Shown piece after piece: positions 17,701 to 26,279 of a DNA stretch of 64,000 bases. Below the pieces are notes generated by a model. The model ran no database searches. It was not told where the DNA came from and was given only the letters and a program-made list of their open reading frames with translations. Both the position numbers and the translations under genes were made by a program. How positions within the stretch are numbered: position 1 is the first letter of the stretch; every line of letters begins with the position of its first letter. The DNA comes from an uncultured Prevotellaceae bacterium (GTDB taxonomy: Bacteria > Bacteroidota > Bacteroidia > Bacteroidales > Bacteroidaceae). Location: positions 20,750 through 84,749 of the forward strand of contig ONLL01000013.1 of NCBI GenBank assembly GCA_900318685.1. Reading direction: 5' to 3'.

Positions 17701-19538
17701 TCACGCAGTTCCTTGATATTTCCGAAGGCCTGCCACTGCGCATCGGCAGCAAAGAAAGCCCGTGTGCCCTGCATCACATTGAGGGTGGCCTGCTGCAGAC
17801 TGGCACCGTCGAACACACCGCTGCCCATCTCGATGCTCTCGGGGCGCATGGTCTTCACTGTGAAGTCACTCAAGCCCTGGCAGTTGGCAAAGGCGCCGTC
17901 GCCTAGGCGCTTCATACCCGTGGGAAGGGTCATCGACGTAAGGGCATCGCAACCTTCAAAGGCGCGGCTTTCGAGGATACGCACGCCAATGGGCAGATCG
18001 ATGCTCTTCAGTGCCTTACAGCCGCTAAAGGTCTCCTCACCCAGTGCCGTCAGCACGTCGGTGAGGCGGATGGTATGTAGCTTCACGCATCCCTTGAAGG
18101 CTCTGTCGCCGATGCTCTTCAGCTGCTTCGGCAACTGCACGGTGGTCAGCTGGTTACACCCTTCAAAGGCTTCGGCATCTATCGTAGTAAGCCCGATAAA
18201 GTAGTGCAGCTCGTTGAACGTCTTGATTGCACTGCCTGCCAACACCTTGCCCAGCGACTCCACGGCAGCAGCCTCGCCATAGCTTAGCTTTCCGTCACCG
18301 TTCTGGTCCCAGGCATCCGTGCAGAGCTTACGTGCAACACCATCGCTGAAGTTCATCGTCTTGTCCATATAGTTCTCCGGTTCGATGCCGATGATGATCT
18401 CGCGGTAGGCATTGTAGCCGTCGCTCGAACCGCCGATGCCTTGCTGTCCGGGCGTGAGGTTCGAAAGGTAGTAGTGGCCGTCGCTCTGCCCGCCCCATCC
18501 CCAATTGATGTGGTAGCGCCGGTTGCCGTCGTAGCCGTCGCATACGAAGGCATGTCCGACCTCATCATTGGAACCGCTGATATAGAAAGGCCTGCCCTCA
18601 GCCAGCTCCTGATAGGCCAGAGCATCCCATTCGTCATCGGTGCTGACGGTCTGATAGCTGATGTAACGCACACTATTGCCGAAACCGAAGTAGTTGCGCA
18701 GCGAGTTGTACACCTCATACGACTGTGCCCCTGAGGCAGAGTTAGTGTAGTCCATCTTCACGCCCACGCCGCAGTAGTGCATCAGCTGTGCCACAGCCTG
18801 CTTCGACCGTGCCGACGAGTTGTTGCTGTAGGTGTCGGTCATCGCGTCCCAGTCAATGGGCGATCCGGCAGGGATGCCGTTCACGTGCAGGTTACCATAG
18901 GTGGGATGGGCGGTATAACCCGTATAGGCGGGCATGGCGGCCTGTGTCTCAGTGACCATCTTCTCGCGTTGGTAGTACAGGATTTGGGCATAGGCTGTGG
19001 CCACGCAACCCGTCACCGAGCGTCCCTGGTTGAAGTATTCCGGACATTCATCGTTGTAGGGCGCCCCCTGGTTCCACTTGCTCGACATGAGCTGTGCCAC
19101 TGCCGGATGTGTGCTCACTCGGCGCACGGCACCCTGCACGGGATGAGTGGCCAGCCATTCTATCTGGCGGGCATAGTCATCGAGCCACTCCTTCATGTTC
19201 GGGGGCAACTGGTCATAGTCGAACTGACCATTGTCGGTATATCCCAACACGCTCTCAGCCACAGCATCATCGCCGGCAATGATCACGAAGCCATTGCCGT
19301 CGCCACGGTTAAAAGCATAGTACGGACAATTGTCCTCTGTCGTTGTGCCTGCTGCAGCTAGCGACACAGGACTTAGACGGCGGCCGTCATGCTGCTGTTT
19401 CATAAACTGAGCGGCCTGCTGCAGCGCCTGTGCGCGGCTGATTGGCTTGGCATTCAGACCATTGCATACTAACATGAGGAATGCGGCAACTGTCAGCTGC
19501 CGTCCCATCCATCCATAGAAATGTCTGTTCATCTTCAT
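14793..19538 (-). CDS. C10-family (streptopain-like) cysteine protease with BspA-type LRRs and EF-hand-like loops
   Basis: 1581 residues, secreted: signal peptide 1-30, an inhibitory prodomain (about 31-140, VIIAGDDAVAESVLGY), and a C10 catalytic domain with Cys178 (GRSVTGCVATAYAQILYY) and His329 (DEVGHAFVCDGYDG), followed by YHINWGWGG. After it come three rounds of a calcium-loop motif (DQNGDGKLSYGE at 411-422, then DIDADGELSKTE and DQNADGELSREE) plus LRR_5 repeats. The first two rounds also carry a glycosidase-like block (GRYLTKGEAWGTQAVV / RKFIDKGEAYGTQAVV). Two MBG-like beta domains (YGRAVAPLKFEV, FSVTPAALTITAKSY) precede a sorting-like tail (AYDMQGRRVKSPTRKGVYV). Likely a secreted or surface protease with adhesive repeats. 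First gene of an operon with the endonuclease. Confidence 0.9.
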   Translation of the reverse strand: MKMNRHFYGWMGRQLTVAAFLMLVCNGLNAKPISRAQALQQAAQFMKQQHDGRRLSPVSLAAAGTTTEDNCPYYAFNRGDGNGFVIIAGDDAVAESVLGYTDNGQFDYDQLPPNMKEWLDDYARQIEWLATHPVQGAVRRVSTHPAVAQLMSSKWNQGAPYNDECPEYFNQGRSVTGCVATAYAQILYYQREKMVTETQAAMPAYTGYTAHPTYGNLHVNGIPAGSPIDWDAMTDTYSNNSSARSKQAVAQLMHYCGVGVKMDYTNSASGAQSYEVYNSLRNYFGFGNSVRYISYQTVSTDDEWDALAYQELAEGRPFYISGSNDEVGHAFVCDGYDGNRRYHINWGWGGQSDGHYYLSNLTPGQQGIGGSSDGYNAYREIIIGIEPENYMDKTMNFSDGVARKLCTDAWDQNGDGKLSYGEAAAVESLGKVLAGSAIKTFNELHYFIGLTTIDAEAFEGCNQLTTVQLPKQLKSIGDRAFKGCVKLHTIRLTDVLTALGEETFSGCKALKSIDLPIGVRILESRAFEGCDALTSMTLPTGMKRLGDGAFANCQGLSDFTVKTMRPESIEMGSGVFDGASLQQATLNVMQGTRAFFAADAQWQAFGNIKELRDISYGHFAALAEGQQMYLHHVGSGRYLTKGEAWGTQAVVDTGTTPMRFVLRHLSSMPEGVYQITSDDTGRDGHFLFRTSTDVNVGQGVQAAFVDGASLTKNAYWKVTDLGDNTYTLSIPEGYTNYQEGNCWGVQTDHKSNAASPTWGVYSDVPYEGHELDCQWRFVLYDANLTANFQAAKALQALVDMADARHVKCEAERAVLENMESTTQQLLDAQKTLRQRLNLVNFEDELVRQRCIANFDIDADGELSKTEASQLDNLGTLFYNTAITTFDEMQLFTSLTTLYGNSFENCSKLESIVLPESIERIYYRAFRNCSSLKSINLPEYLNTLGDNAFDGCRALTTVTVTNPDPSTIALGNNVFRNISLQNVTLQVPAGSKDLYEQAPVWKDFGNIIEVRTRTKPQFSPISEGVVGYIYNVATRKFIDKGEAYGTQAVVSRKGMQYEWRRTKSMDEGQYFLYSSQTGKDGKVLFRTSSDTKVGEGVKACFVDGNTGTSAYWQVVPVGENIYTLQVPVADASYVEGEYLGTQSDHRNDAYSPTDGIYSDVTYLGHEKGCQWAFITLDDMKAAEELDATIAELKTLLLKCEEQSIAKDEEQAVYDNLSSTAQEIRDAVLSLRDKLHYITFADSRARDICLENWDQNADGELSREEAAEVRELGEIFRNQSSLKSLDELRYFTALTEIPENAFRNSSSLLSIYLPQQVTSLGKYAFTGCSALKYVVVMNEEGVVPFASCNVPSAATIFVPGKLVESYLASDKWQDYAVTEYTGIPVVKPQPASRIYGRAVAPLKFEVKGAPINGEPEMKCDEITDATTPVGTYVIHTLPGTITSRGLICEEGEFSVTPAALTITAKSYTRKQGEENPEFEVTYKGFRNRETYEVLTQQPVVSCEATPDSPAGEYAITVSGAAAQNYEITYVDGMLTVVASDAIAGIAVDAEGDGVAYDMQGRRVKSPTRKGVYVTSQKKKVVKR

Positions 19539-19560
19539 AGCATTTTTTTATCTTCGTTTG

Positions 19561-19591
19561 CAAAGTTACTGAAAATAAACGAAACCACAAA
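19561..19591 (-). promoter_or_regulatory. promoter of the C10 protease operon
   Basis: On the minus strand TTTG, 19 bp, then TAACTTTG (19568-19561) followed by CAAACG: a near-ideal -33/-7 pair. The -7 box lies 23 bp before the ATG at 19538. Confidence 0.75.
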
Positions 19592-19707
19592 ACAATCAAA
19601 GCAAATATTTTGGAAAACAGAAGAATACCATCCACAAGCGCTGCTCATTGACATTTTTTAACCTGAAAAAGAGCGTCCGGGAGGAGGTGTAATCAGAAGA
19701 AAATTGC

Positions 19708-19715
19708 TATCTTTG
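19708..19715 (+). promoter_or_regulatory. nrdD promoter -7 box
   Basis: TATCTTTG followed by CAAC, 45 bp before the nrdD ATG. I saw no NrdR box with confidence. Confidence 0.65.
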
Positions 19716-19760
19716 CAACAGTTTTCGTATAACACTAATAGCTAAAGAATATACTATCGT

Positions 19761-22019
19761 ATGATACAGACAGTTGTGAAGCGCGACGGACGAATCGTGG
19801 GCTTCAACGAACAGAAAATCATGGCTGCTATCCGCAAGGCCATGATGCAGACAGACAAGGGTGAGGACGAACACCTGATAAATCTCATAACCGACCATGT
19901 GGCTCAACGTGGAAAGGCACAGATGAGCGTGGAGGACATCCAGGACGCCATCGAGCTTGAACTCATGAAGTCCAGCCGCAAGGACGTAGCTCAGAAGTAC
20001 ATCGCCTACCGCAACCAGCGCTCCATCGCCCGCAAGGCCAAGACACGCGACATCTTCCTTGACATCGTCAACGTGAAGTCGAACGACATCACCCGAGAGA
20101 ATGCCAATATGAATGCCGACACCCCCGCCGGCATGATGATGAAGTTCGCATCAGAGTCGACAAAGCCCTTCGTCGACGACTACCTACTCTCCGACGAGGC
20201 CCGCGATGCTGTGAAGGATAACCTGCTACATATCCACGACAAAGACTACTACCCCACCAAGTCGTTCACATGCGTGCAGCATCCGCTCGACCATATCCTC
20301 AACTGTGGCTTTATAGCAGGTCATGGTGCCTCGCGCCCTGCCAAGCGCATAGAGACGGCATCTGTGCTGGCATGCATCTCGATGGAGTGCGCCCAGAACG
20401 AGATGCACGGCGGGCAGGCCATACCCGCCTTCGACTTCTATCTAGCCCCCTTCGTGCGCCTCACATATATAGAAGAGGTGAAATACTTGGAGGACCTCTA
20501 TGGCAAGGACTTCTCCGCCCTCTACGACGAGCCGCTGATGGACTACCTCAAGCAGCCGCTTGACGGACTGACCGGCATCGACCGCGTACGCCAGCATGCG
20601 ATGAATAAGACTGTGGGACGTGTGCATCAGGCTATGGAGGCATTCATTCATAACATGAACACTATCCACTCGCGCGGCGGCAACCAGGTGGTGTTTTCCA
20701 GCATCAACTACGGCACCGACACCTCTGCTGAGGGACGATGCGTTATGCGCGAGATACTGCTGTCGACCTACGAAGGCGTGGGCGGCGGCGAGACGGCCAT
20801 CTTCCCCATACAGATCTGGAAGAAGAAGCGTGGCGTGAACTACCTGCCCGAGGACCGCAATTTCGACCTCTACCAGCTCGCCTGCAAGGTGACGGCACGG
20901 CGTTTCTTCCCCAATTTCCTCAACCTCGACGCCTCGTTCAACCAGACCGACGAGTGGCGTGCCGACGACCCCCTGCGTTATGAGCATGAGGTGGCCACAA
21001 TGGGCTGTCGCACACGCGTGTTCGAGAACCGCTTCGGTCCGAAGACATCTATAGGACGCGGCAACATCTCGTTCTCCACCATCAACATCGTGCGGCTCGC
21101 AATACAATGCATGAACATCGCCGACAAAGAGCAGCGCATCGGACAGTTCTTCGCTCGTCTCGACCACATGCTCGAAGTGACGGCCAAGCAGCTCGACGAT
21201 CGTTACCAGTTCCAAAAGACTGCCCTCGTGAAGCAGTTCCCGCTGCTGATGAAGAGTCTCTGGATTGGTGCCGACAAGCTATCGCCCAACGACCGCGTGG
21301 AGAGCGTAATCAACCAGGGTACGCTGGGCATCGGATTCATCGGACTGGCCGAATGTCTGGTGGCACTCATCGGAAAGCATCATGGCGAGAGCGAGGAGGC
21401 GCAGGAGCTGGGTCTGAAGATTGTGACTTATATGCGCGACCGCGTGAACGAGTTTTCCGAGCGCTATCATCACAACTACTCGGTGCTGGCCACACCTGCT
21501 GAGGGACTGGCAGGCCGCTTTACCAAACGCGACCGCAAGGAGTTCGGATCGCTCAAAGGCATCACCGACCGCGACTACTACACCAACTCTAACCACGTGC
21601 CCGTGTACTATAAATGCTCAGCACGCCACAAGGCTGAGGTGGAAGCTCCCTATCACAACCTCACCCGCGGCGGACATATCTTCTACGTAGAGATCGACGG
21701 CGATGCCACCCACAACCCTCAGGTCATCATGAGCGTCGTTGACATGATGGACCGCCTCGACATGGGCTACGGCAGCGTAAACCACAACCGCAACCGTTGC
21801 ATGGACTGCGGATATGAGAACGCCACGCCCGACCTCAAGGAATGCCCCCGCTGCCACTCACATAACATCGACCGTCTGCAGCGCATCACAGGCTACCTCG
21901 TGGGAACCACTGACCGATGGAACTCAGGCAAGCTAGCTGAGCTCAACGACCGCGTCACTCACATCGACGACGGCGATCAGCGACTGTTTGATGATGGAGC
22001 ATTGAACATGGAACATTGA
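19761..22019 (+). CDS. nrdD: anaerobic ribonucleoside-triphosphate reductase
   Basis: 752 residues. Reduces ribonucleoside triphosphates to deoxy forms without oxygen, using a glycyl radical. The N-terminal ATP-cone (VVKRDGRIVGFNEQKIMAAIRKAM) is the allosteric site. Further on are the conserved GGQAIPAFDFYLAPF and GRGNISFSTINIVRLA blocks. The C-terminus has the Zn site CMDCGYENATPDLKECPRC and the radical loop RITGYLVG with the radical glycine at 711. The last codons and the stop lie inside a 7-bp tandem repeat. nrdG starts 17 bp later on the same strand. Confidence 0.97.
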   Translation: MIQTVVKRDGRIVGFNEQKIMAAIRKAMMQTDKGEDEHLINLITDHVAQRGKAQMSVEDIQDAIELELMKSSRKDVAQKYIAYRNQRSIARKAKTRDIFLDIVNVKSNDITRENANMNADTPAGMMMKFASESTKPFVDDYLLSDEARDAVKDNLLHIHDKDYYPTKSFTCVQHPLDHILNCGFIAGHGASRPAKRIETASVLACISMECAQNEMHGGQAIPAFDFYLAPFVRLTYIEEVKYLEDLYGKDFSALYDEPLMDYLKQPLDGLTGIDRVRQHAMNKTVGRVHQAMEAFIHNMNTIHSRGGNQVVFSSINYGTDTSAEGRCVMREILLSTYEGVGGGETAIFPIQIWKKKRGVNYLPEDRNFDLYQLACKVTARRFFPNFLNLDASFNQTDEWRADDPLRYEHEVATMGCRTRVFENRFGPKTSIGRGNISFSTINIVRLAIQCMNIADKEQRIGQFFARLDHMLEVTAKQLDDRYQFQKTALVKQFPLLMKSLWIGADKLSPNDRVESVINQGTLGIGFIGLAECLVALIGKHHGESEEAQELGLKIVTYMRDRVNEFSERYHHNYSVLATPAEGLAGRFTKRDRKEFGSLKGITDRDYYTNSNHVPVYYKCSARHKAEVEAPYHNLTRGGHIFYVEIDGDATHNPQVIMSVVDMMDRLDMGYGSVNHNRNRCMDCGYENATPDLKECPRCHSHNIDRLQRITGYLVGTTDRWNSGKLAELNDRVTHIDDGDQRLFDDGALNMEH

Positions 22020-22039
22020 ACATTGAAGATTGAACATTG
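22000..22039 (+). repeat. 7-bp tandem repeat spanning the nrdD stop and nrdG start
   Basis: Units CATTGAA, CATGGAA, CATTGAA, CATTGAA, GATTGAA and CATTG follow each other without a gap (5.7 copies). The nrdD stop (22017-22019) lies in the third unit, and the presumed TTG start of nrdG (22037) in the last. Gain or loss of one unit would shift the nrdD C-terminal frame and the intergenic spacing. Confidence 0.9.
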
Positions 22040-22543
22040 CTGCAGATACTAAACGTTATTGAGGACACGATGGTCGACGGGCCGGGATTCCGCACGGCCA
22101 TCTACTGCGCAGGGTGCCGCCACCAGTGCCCCGGCTGCCATAACCCGCAGTCTTGGGACTTCAGTGGTGGGAGGCCTGCCACCACCGACGAGCTGATGCG
22201 AATCATCGAGGCCGACCCCTATACGCGTGGAGTAACCTTCACCGGAGGCGACCCGATGTACCAGCCCGAGGGCTTCGCCGAGCTCGCTGATGCCATACGG
22301 CAGCGCACACCGCAGAAGGACATCTGGTGCTACACGGGCTTCACTTTTGAGCAGCTGATCACCAACCCCCGCCAGCGGGCGCTGCTCGAACAGATCGATG
22401 TGCTCGTCGACGGACCTTTCCTGCGCGAGCAGCGTGACGAGACACTACTCTTCCGAGGCTCGCGCAACCAGCGCATCATCGACGTGCAGGCATCCCTCGA
22501 GGCACGGCAAACCATCACGCTTACCTATACCTCAGCGCTCTAG
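22037..22543 (+). CDS. nrdG: anaerobic ribonucleotide reductase activating protein
   Basis: 168 residues. Radical-SAM activase that makes the glycyl radical on NrdD; cytoplasmic. The 4Fe-4S motif is CRHQCPGC (CxxxCxxC), within CAGCRHQCPGCHNPQSWDF. VTFTGGDPMYQ supplies the SAM-binding GGD-type segment. LVDGPFL and FRGSRNQRIIDVQ close the family pattern. The only reasonable start is a TTG at 22037 (reading L-Q-I-L-N-V-I-E-D-T), since no in-frame ATG or GTG lies near the conserved N-terminus. It sits right at the end of the 7-bp repeat, so initiation may depend on coupling to nrdD. Confidence 0.94.
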   Translation: MLQILNVIEDTMVDGPGFRTAIYCAGCRHQCPGCHNPQSWDFSGGRPATTDELMRIIEADPYTRGVTFTGGDPMYQPEGFAELADAIRQRTPQKDIWCYTGFTFEQLITNPRQRALLEQIDVLVDGPFLREQRDETLLFRGSRNQRIIDVQASLEARQTITLTYTSAL

Positions 22544-22588
22544 CATAAGCCCTCTCACAACCCAGAAAGAAAGAAAAACGTATTTTTC

Positions 22589-22620
22589 TTTGGTAGTTTG
22601 CGCCTTTATTTGTACCTTTG
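22589..22620 (+). promoter_or_regulatory. tRNA-Arg promoter
   Basis: TTTG (22589-22592), 20 bp, then TACCTTTG (22613-22620), ending 18 bp before the tRNA. It matches the -33/-7 consensus well. Confidence 0.75.
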
Positions 22621-22638
22621 CACCCGAAAACCAACACT

Positions 22639-22710
22639 GCCCTGATAGTTAAATGGATATAACAAGGCTCTCCTAAAGCTTAGTTCCGAGTTCGATTCTC
22701 GGTCGGGGTA
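22639..22710 (+). tRNA. tRNA-Arg (anticodon CCT)
   Basis: The cloverleaf was folded by eye. The acceptor stem pairs GCCCTGA with TCGGGGT (one G-U at the end, one inside). The D arm is GTTA...TAAC with GG in the loop. The anticodon stem AGGCT/AGCTT encloses the loop CTCCTAA, giving CCT (reads AGG). The T arm is CCGAG-TTCGATT-CTCGG. The discriminator base is A and CCA is not encoded. 72 nt. Confidence 0.88.
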
Positions 22711-22999
22711 CAAATAGGTTTTGCAAATCACGTTAAACCACCAGTGCACGCAAATCACCCGCTTATGGAATAAACACAAGCGTTCCGGGAGATTTATACT
22801 CTCAGAACGCTGAATTTATTTGTTGCAGGTTTGTTCGTTTTCGCTAATCACGATTTCATTCTTGTGTTTTGTTTAACATTTTAACTTTCTGGAGTTTGGA
22901 AAAGATGGAAACATTGGCCATACAACCCTTCTTGTTGGGACGTACTTTCGGCTGAATGCACCTTTCATGATCTTGATATTTCCCATTTGATATAAAGTG
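22711..22999. other. tRNA-flanking non-coding stretch with one mini-ORF
   Basis: No convincing gene. The words AATCACG and AATCAC recur (near 22727, 22754 and 22846). An ATG at 22905 with an upstream GGAG opens a 16-codon frame (METLAIQPFLLGRTFG) ending at 22955. Such stretches 3' of tRNA genes are often former integration sites, but no integrase and no direct repeat of the tRNA 3' end is visible here. The PcRGLX-type gene ends at 23000 on the other strand. Confidence 0.4.
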
Positions 23000-25900
23000 T
23001 TAGAATGTTGTGTCTTGAAGCGTCTCGATCATATAGATGGCGTCGAGACTCCAGAGGGCTGCGTCGTTGGTGCTGATGCCCCACCAGTAGTCGATGGGCG
23101 CAGGTACCTGTGGCGGCTCGATGCGGTCGATGCGGAAGGCGGGCGCGCTGGTGTGCTCGATGCGCCCCCAGAGGTCGCGCCAGGCCTCGGCCGTCAGCTG
23201 CGGCGATCGCTTCTGCCAGGCGCTGTAGGCCAGCAGACGCCGTACGGGGAACGAGCCTCGCGACATCTGTTTGTAGCGCTGGGCATAGTCGAGCCAGGTG
23301 TTGCTGAACTTGGCGGCCAGCCCGGGCCACTGCTTCTCGGCTGAGGGCAACAGGGGCAGCAGCTCGTTCATCACCTCGAAGCCTCCCATGATGGTGGCCA
23401 GATGATTGGTGGATTTGCGGTTGGGGTCGCCCTCGTAGCTGATGACGCCAGTGGCAGGGTCGTAGCCCAGGGCAAGATTGCCTGTGAAGAGTCCGTCGCT
23501 GAAGTTGCTGACGCTGTTGAGTCCGCTCAGTATCTTGTCGCGATAGCGCAGGTTGCCTGTTCGCTCCCATTCTGTCATCCAGTTGCCTGCATAGGCCAGC
23601 CAGTCGGGTCCGAAGCGCAGGCGTGCCGGGGCTGTGCAGGGGTATTTTTCGCGTGGCTCGGCCAGTCGCATGGGGTCGAGGTGATAGAGCAGGGTGTCGC
23701 AGTCGGTCTGTTGGTGCATCAGTTCACCCGTGCGCTCGTCGGCCGTGAGGTAATAGTAGAAGCGAAGGAATGCCGACTGCGATATGCGTGCCTCCTTGGC
23801 TCCGCATCCCCAGTGGCTGACGTTATGGCGCGATCCCAGCGGTGCGAGCGGACCGATGTGATAGGTGTCGACCTCGGCATTGTGGCGTGTCATGGCCTCA
23901 GCCATACGCCAGATGTCAGCACGGCCTGTGCGCAGGAACGAGTACCACAGCCACATGGGTGTGCCCAGCTCAGTATTGTCCCAGGCAAAGCCTCCCACGT
24001 CGTAGCGCCACTCGTGGCGCCGTATGTCGTAGGAATGCATGAAGTCGCCGTAGTTCCAGAATCCGTACCACTTATGCTGCTCCACGGCCTCACGATAGTA
24101 GTCGATGTACTGGGCGAGACGACGCTCAACGGCTGATGCCGTGTCAGTGGGCAGGCTCCAGATGCCGAAGGCCCGCTTCTGATGCAGGTACTCAGGCGTG
24201 GGCAGCAGGTGTGGCTCGTCGTCCAGGCGTCGCGCCTGATGACTGACGGCAGCGCGGTTGGGGCAGCTGCTCTGAGGCAGGAGCCAGAGCGTGGTGGTGC
24301 GGCCTATGCCGTAGGGGGTGCTGAGTCCCTCCTGCACATCCTCGTAGCTGGCGGTCAGGTCGTGGGCGATGGTGTCGTAGTGGCACAGGTTCATAGGCTC
24401 GGCATCAGGGCTCCACATGTACATCGTGAGCTCGGCCTCGTTGTTGCGAGCCTTGTTGACCTGTATGGACGAGGGGTAGGAGCGCCAGAAGTCGTTCATC
24501 GCTATGCCCAGCCCTCCCAGCGCATCGCCTACGAAGGCATAGCCGGGTGCTCGCTGTCCAGTGAAGGTGCCTATCCAAGGCGAACGGCTGGTGGCACGCT
24601 TGCGGATGGCGAAGGAATTGTCGGTGAGCTGCGACAGGCGGAAACCGTCCCACGAAGCCCAGTTGTCGATGAGCTGGCGGTCGGAGGGACTCATCTCGTC
24701 GTAGGCTGCCACGCGCAGTCCCTCCATCTGTCGCTGCTGGGCATTGCGGGTGAAGAGCGGGCGCCGTCCCTCGAGGGGCTGCACTGACTCGGTCCATACG
24801 CCTCCGTTGTCAGTGGCGAAGGCAATGTGGCGGTTGTAGTTCTCAAGGCGCATAGGTATGTTGAAACGTATGCCCAATGACGAGATGAAGTCGCTGCCGC
24901 AGCCTAGTCCCGGGGCCAGTGAGCAGCTGTCGCCATCGTATATGAAGGTGTGGACGAGCTTCACCTGCGGGCTGCCCTGATAGAAGTAGAGGCGCACGGT
25001 GAAGGGCAGCCACTGGCGCGAGGAGGAGCAATGCTCGCCGTCGAGGCGGAGGACGGTGGCCACCTGCCCCTTGCGCTCGAGCCGTGCGCTGGTGATGTGT
25101 CCTGTGTATGATTGACTGTCGTTGGCTGTGGTGGCCAGAAGGTGTGTTGTGCTAACCACGCGTCTGCCGTCGATGACGAGGCTGTCGATGATGGCGCTGC
25201 CCTGCTTGGGGATGTAGGCCTGCAACTGCTGCGTGGTGACGACTAGCTGGGAGGAGGTCTCTGTCACCTGCATGCCGGCCTGGGGCTGTTTTTGCTTACC
25301 GGCTTTCACCACCTGCAGGTCTTTGCCTGAGGGTGCCACAGCCGCCATTGCTGCCCATTTCACCGTGCCGTCGGGCCAGGTGGCATTGATCCAGGCATCG
25401 GAAGGAGTGCCATCGGAGAGGGCGAGAAGCGACACGTCCTTCACCTCGCCCTGCTCGAAGGGGATGCCGAAGGTGACGGGCACCGTGTCGGCTTGAGCCT
25501 GGTCGGCTCCTATCCAGTGGAGGGGAATGCCCGTGAGCAGCGAGGGCTGGCGGATGGCTTCTGTGCGGAAATTGGCGATGCGGCAGCGGGAGAGGGTGGT
25601 GCGGAAGCCGAACCAGCCGCTGGTGAGCGGCTCTGGGTCGAGATAGCTGACGATGCATTCACCGTCGATCCACATCTGCGTGCGTCCGCCTGTTGTCTGC
25701 AGCCTGACGTGATACCAGTGGTTGGGCTGCAAGAGGTGGGCGGCATCTGTATACTCCCTGAGGATGGCTGGGCGCAGGCTTTCGTCGCCGATGGCCTGCT
25801 CGTCGGCCGTATAGCGGCGGAAGCGGGTGGTGGTGTTATGGTTGCCTCCATAGCCTAGGTAGTACATCTGCAGAGAGTAGCAGCGGTCGAAGATGCCGCT

Positions 25901-26245
25901 GCGCCATTTTGCTCTTTTCCAGATGTCGCTGGCGGCAGGGTCGCTGGCCATCCAGAAGCAGTTCATGTCGCTCAGCCGGTCGTCGGCAGTCTGCTGCATC
26001 ACCTGCACGTCGTACTCTACGGCGCAGTCGGCCTGCAGCTGTTGACGGCGCCAGAGGGTAAGTCCCTTAGGAGCGAGCAGTTCGCAAGTGTCGCCCTGGA
26101 AGGTGACGCGATAGTCGGGCGACTCGGACTCCACTTGCCAGAACTTGTTGAACTGGCGCGCGTTGAGTCCTGACTGTGCCTTTGCCACCGTAGCGAACGG
26201 CAGCAGAAGGAGCAGCAGGAGGTAGGCTTTTCTTGTAGTAGTCAT
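23000..26245 (-). CDS. secreted PcRGLX/YetA-like protein, predicted exo-rhamnogalacturonan lyase (PL26-type) with N-terminal DUF6250
   Basis: 1081 residues, signal peptide 1-23. An N-terminal DUF6250-like laminin-G-type domain (about 28-215; CFWMASDPAASDIW, YSLQMYYLGYGGNHNTTTRFRRY) precedes the RIFT-barrel domain of PcRGLX/YetA (about 232-330; VTFGIPFEQGEVKDV, DAWINATWPDGTVKWAAM). Next come a beta-sandwich (about 345-520) and a long alpha/alpha-toroid C-terminal part (WYGFWNYGDFMHSYD, YDVGGFAWDNTELG, HNVSHWGCGAKEARIS). In this group the fold belongs to exo-acting rhamnogalacturonan lyases, so pectin backbone is the likely substrate. Catalytic residues were not assigned. It is downstream of the split 5'-nucleotidase genes on the same strand. 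Confidence 0.78.
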   Translation of the reverse strand: MTTTRKAYLLLLLLLPFATVAKAQSGLNARQFNKFWQVESESPDYRVTFQGDTCELLAPKGLTLWRRQQLQADCAVEYDVQVMQQTADDRLSDMNCFWMASDPAASDIWKRAKWRSGIFDRCYSLQMYYLGYGGNHNTTTRFRRYTADEQAIGDESLRPAILREYTDAAHLLQPNHWYHVRLQTTGGRTQMWIDGECIVSYLDPEPLTSGWFGFRTTLSRCRIANFRTEAIRQPSLLTGIPLHWIGADQAQADTVPVTFGIPFEQGEVKDVSLLALSDGTPSDAWINATWPDGTVKWAAMAAVAPSGKDLQVVKAGKQKQPQAGMQVTETSSQLVVTTQQLQAYIPKQGSAIIDSLVIDGRRVVSTTHLLATTANDSQSYTGHITSARLERKGQVATVLRLDGEHCSSSRQWLPFTVRLYFYQGSPQVKLVHTFIYDGDSCSLAPGLGCGSDFISSLGIRFNIPMRLENYNRHIAFATDNGGVWTESVQPLEGRRPLFTRNAQQRQMEGLRVAAYDEMSPSDRQLIDNWASWDGFRLSQLTDNSFAIRKRATSRSPWIGTFTGQRAPGYAFVGDALGGLGIAMNDFWRSYPSSIQVNKARNNEAELTMYMWSPDAEPMNLCHYDTIAHDLTASYEDVQEGLSTPYGIGRTTTLWLLPQSSCPNRAAVSHQARRLDDEPHLLPTPEYLHQKRAFGIWSLPTDTASAVERRLAQYIDYYREAVEQHKWYGFWNYGDFMHSYDIRRHEWRYDVGGFAWDNTELGTPMWLWYSFLRTGRADIWRMAEAMTRHNAEVDTYHIGPLAPLGSRHNVSHWGCGAKEARISQSAFLRFYYYLTADERTGELMHQQTDCDTLLYHLDPMRLAEPREKYPCTAPARLRFGPDWLAYAGNWMTEWERTGNLRYRDKILSGLNSVSNFSDGLFTGNLALGYDPATGVISYEGDPNRKSTNHLATIMGGFEVMNELLPLLPSAEKQWPGLAAKFSNTWLDYAQRYKQMSRGSFPVRRLLAYSAWQKRSPQLTAEAWRDLWGRIEHTSAPAFRIDRIEPPQVPAPIDYWWGISTNDAALWSLDAIYMIETLQDTTF

Positions 26246-26279
26246 AGTAGATGTAGTTTGGTGTTTGCTTGTGTGATTG

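Noticed and set aside
20442-21215. 257-codon frame antisense to nrdD
   Set aside because: Mirror of nrdD codon bias; no start context and no domain.
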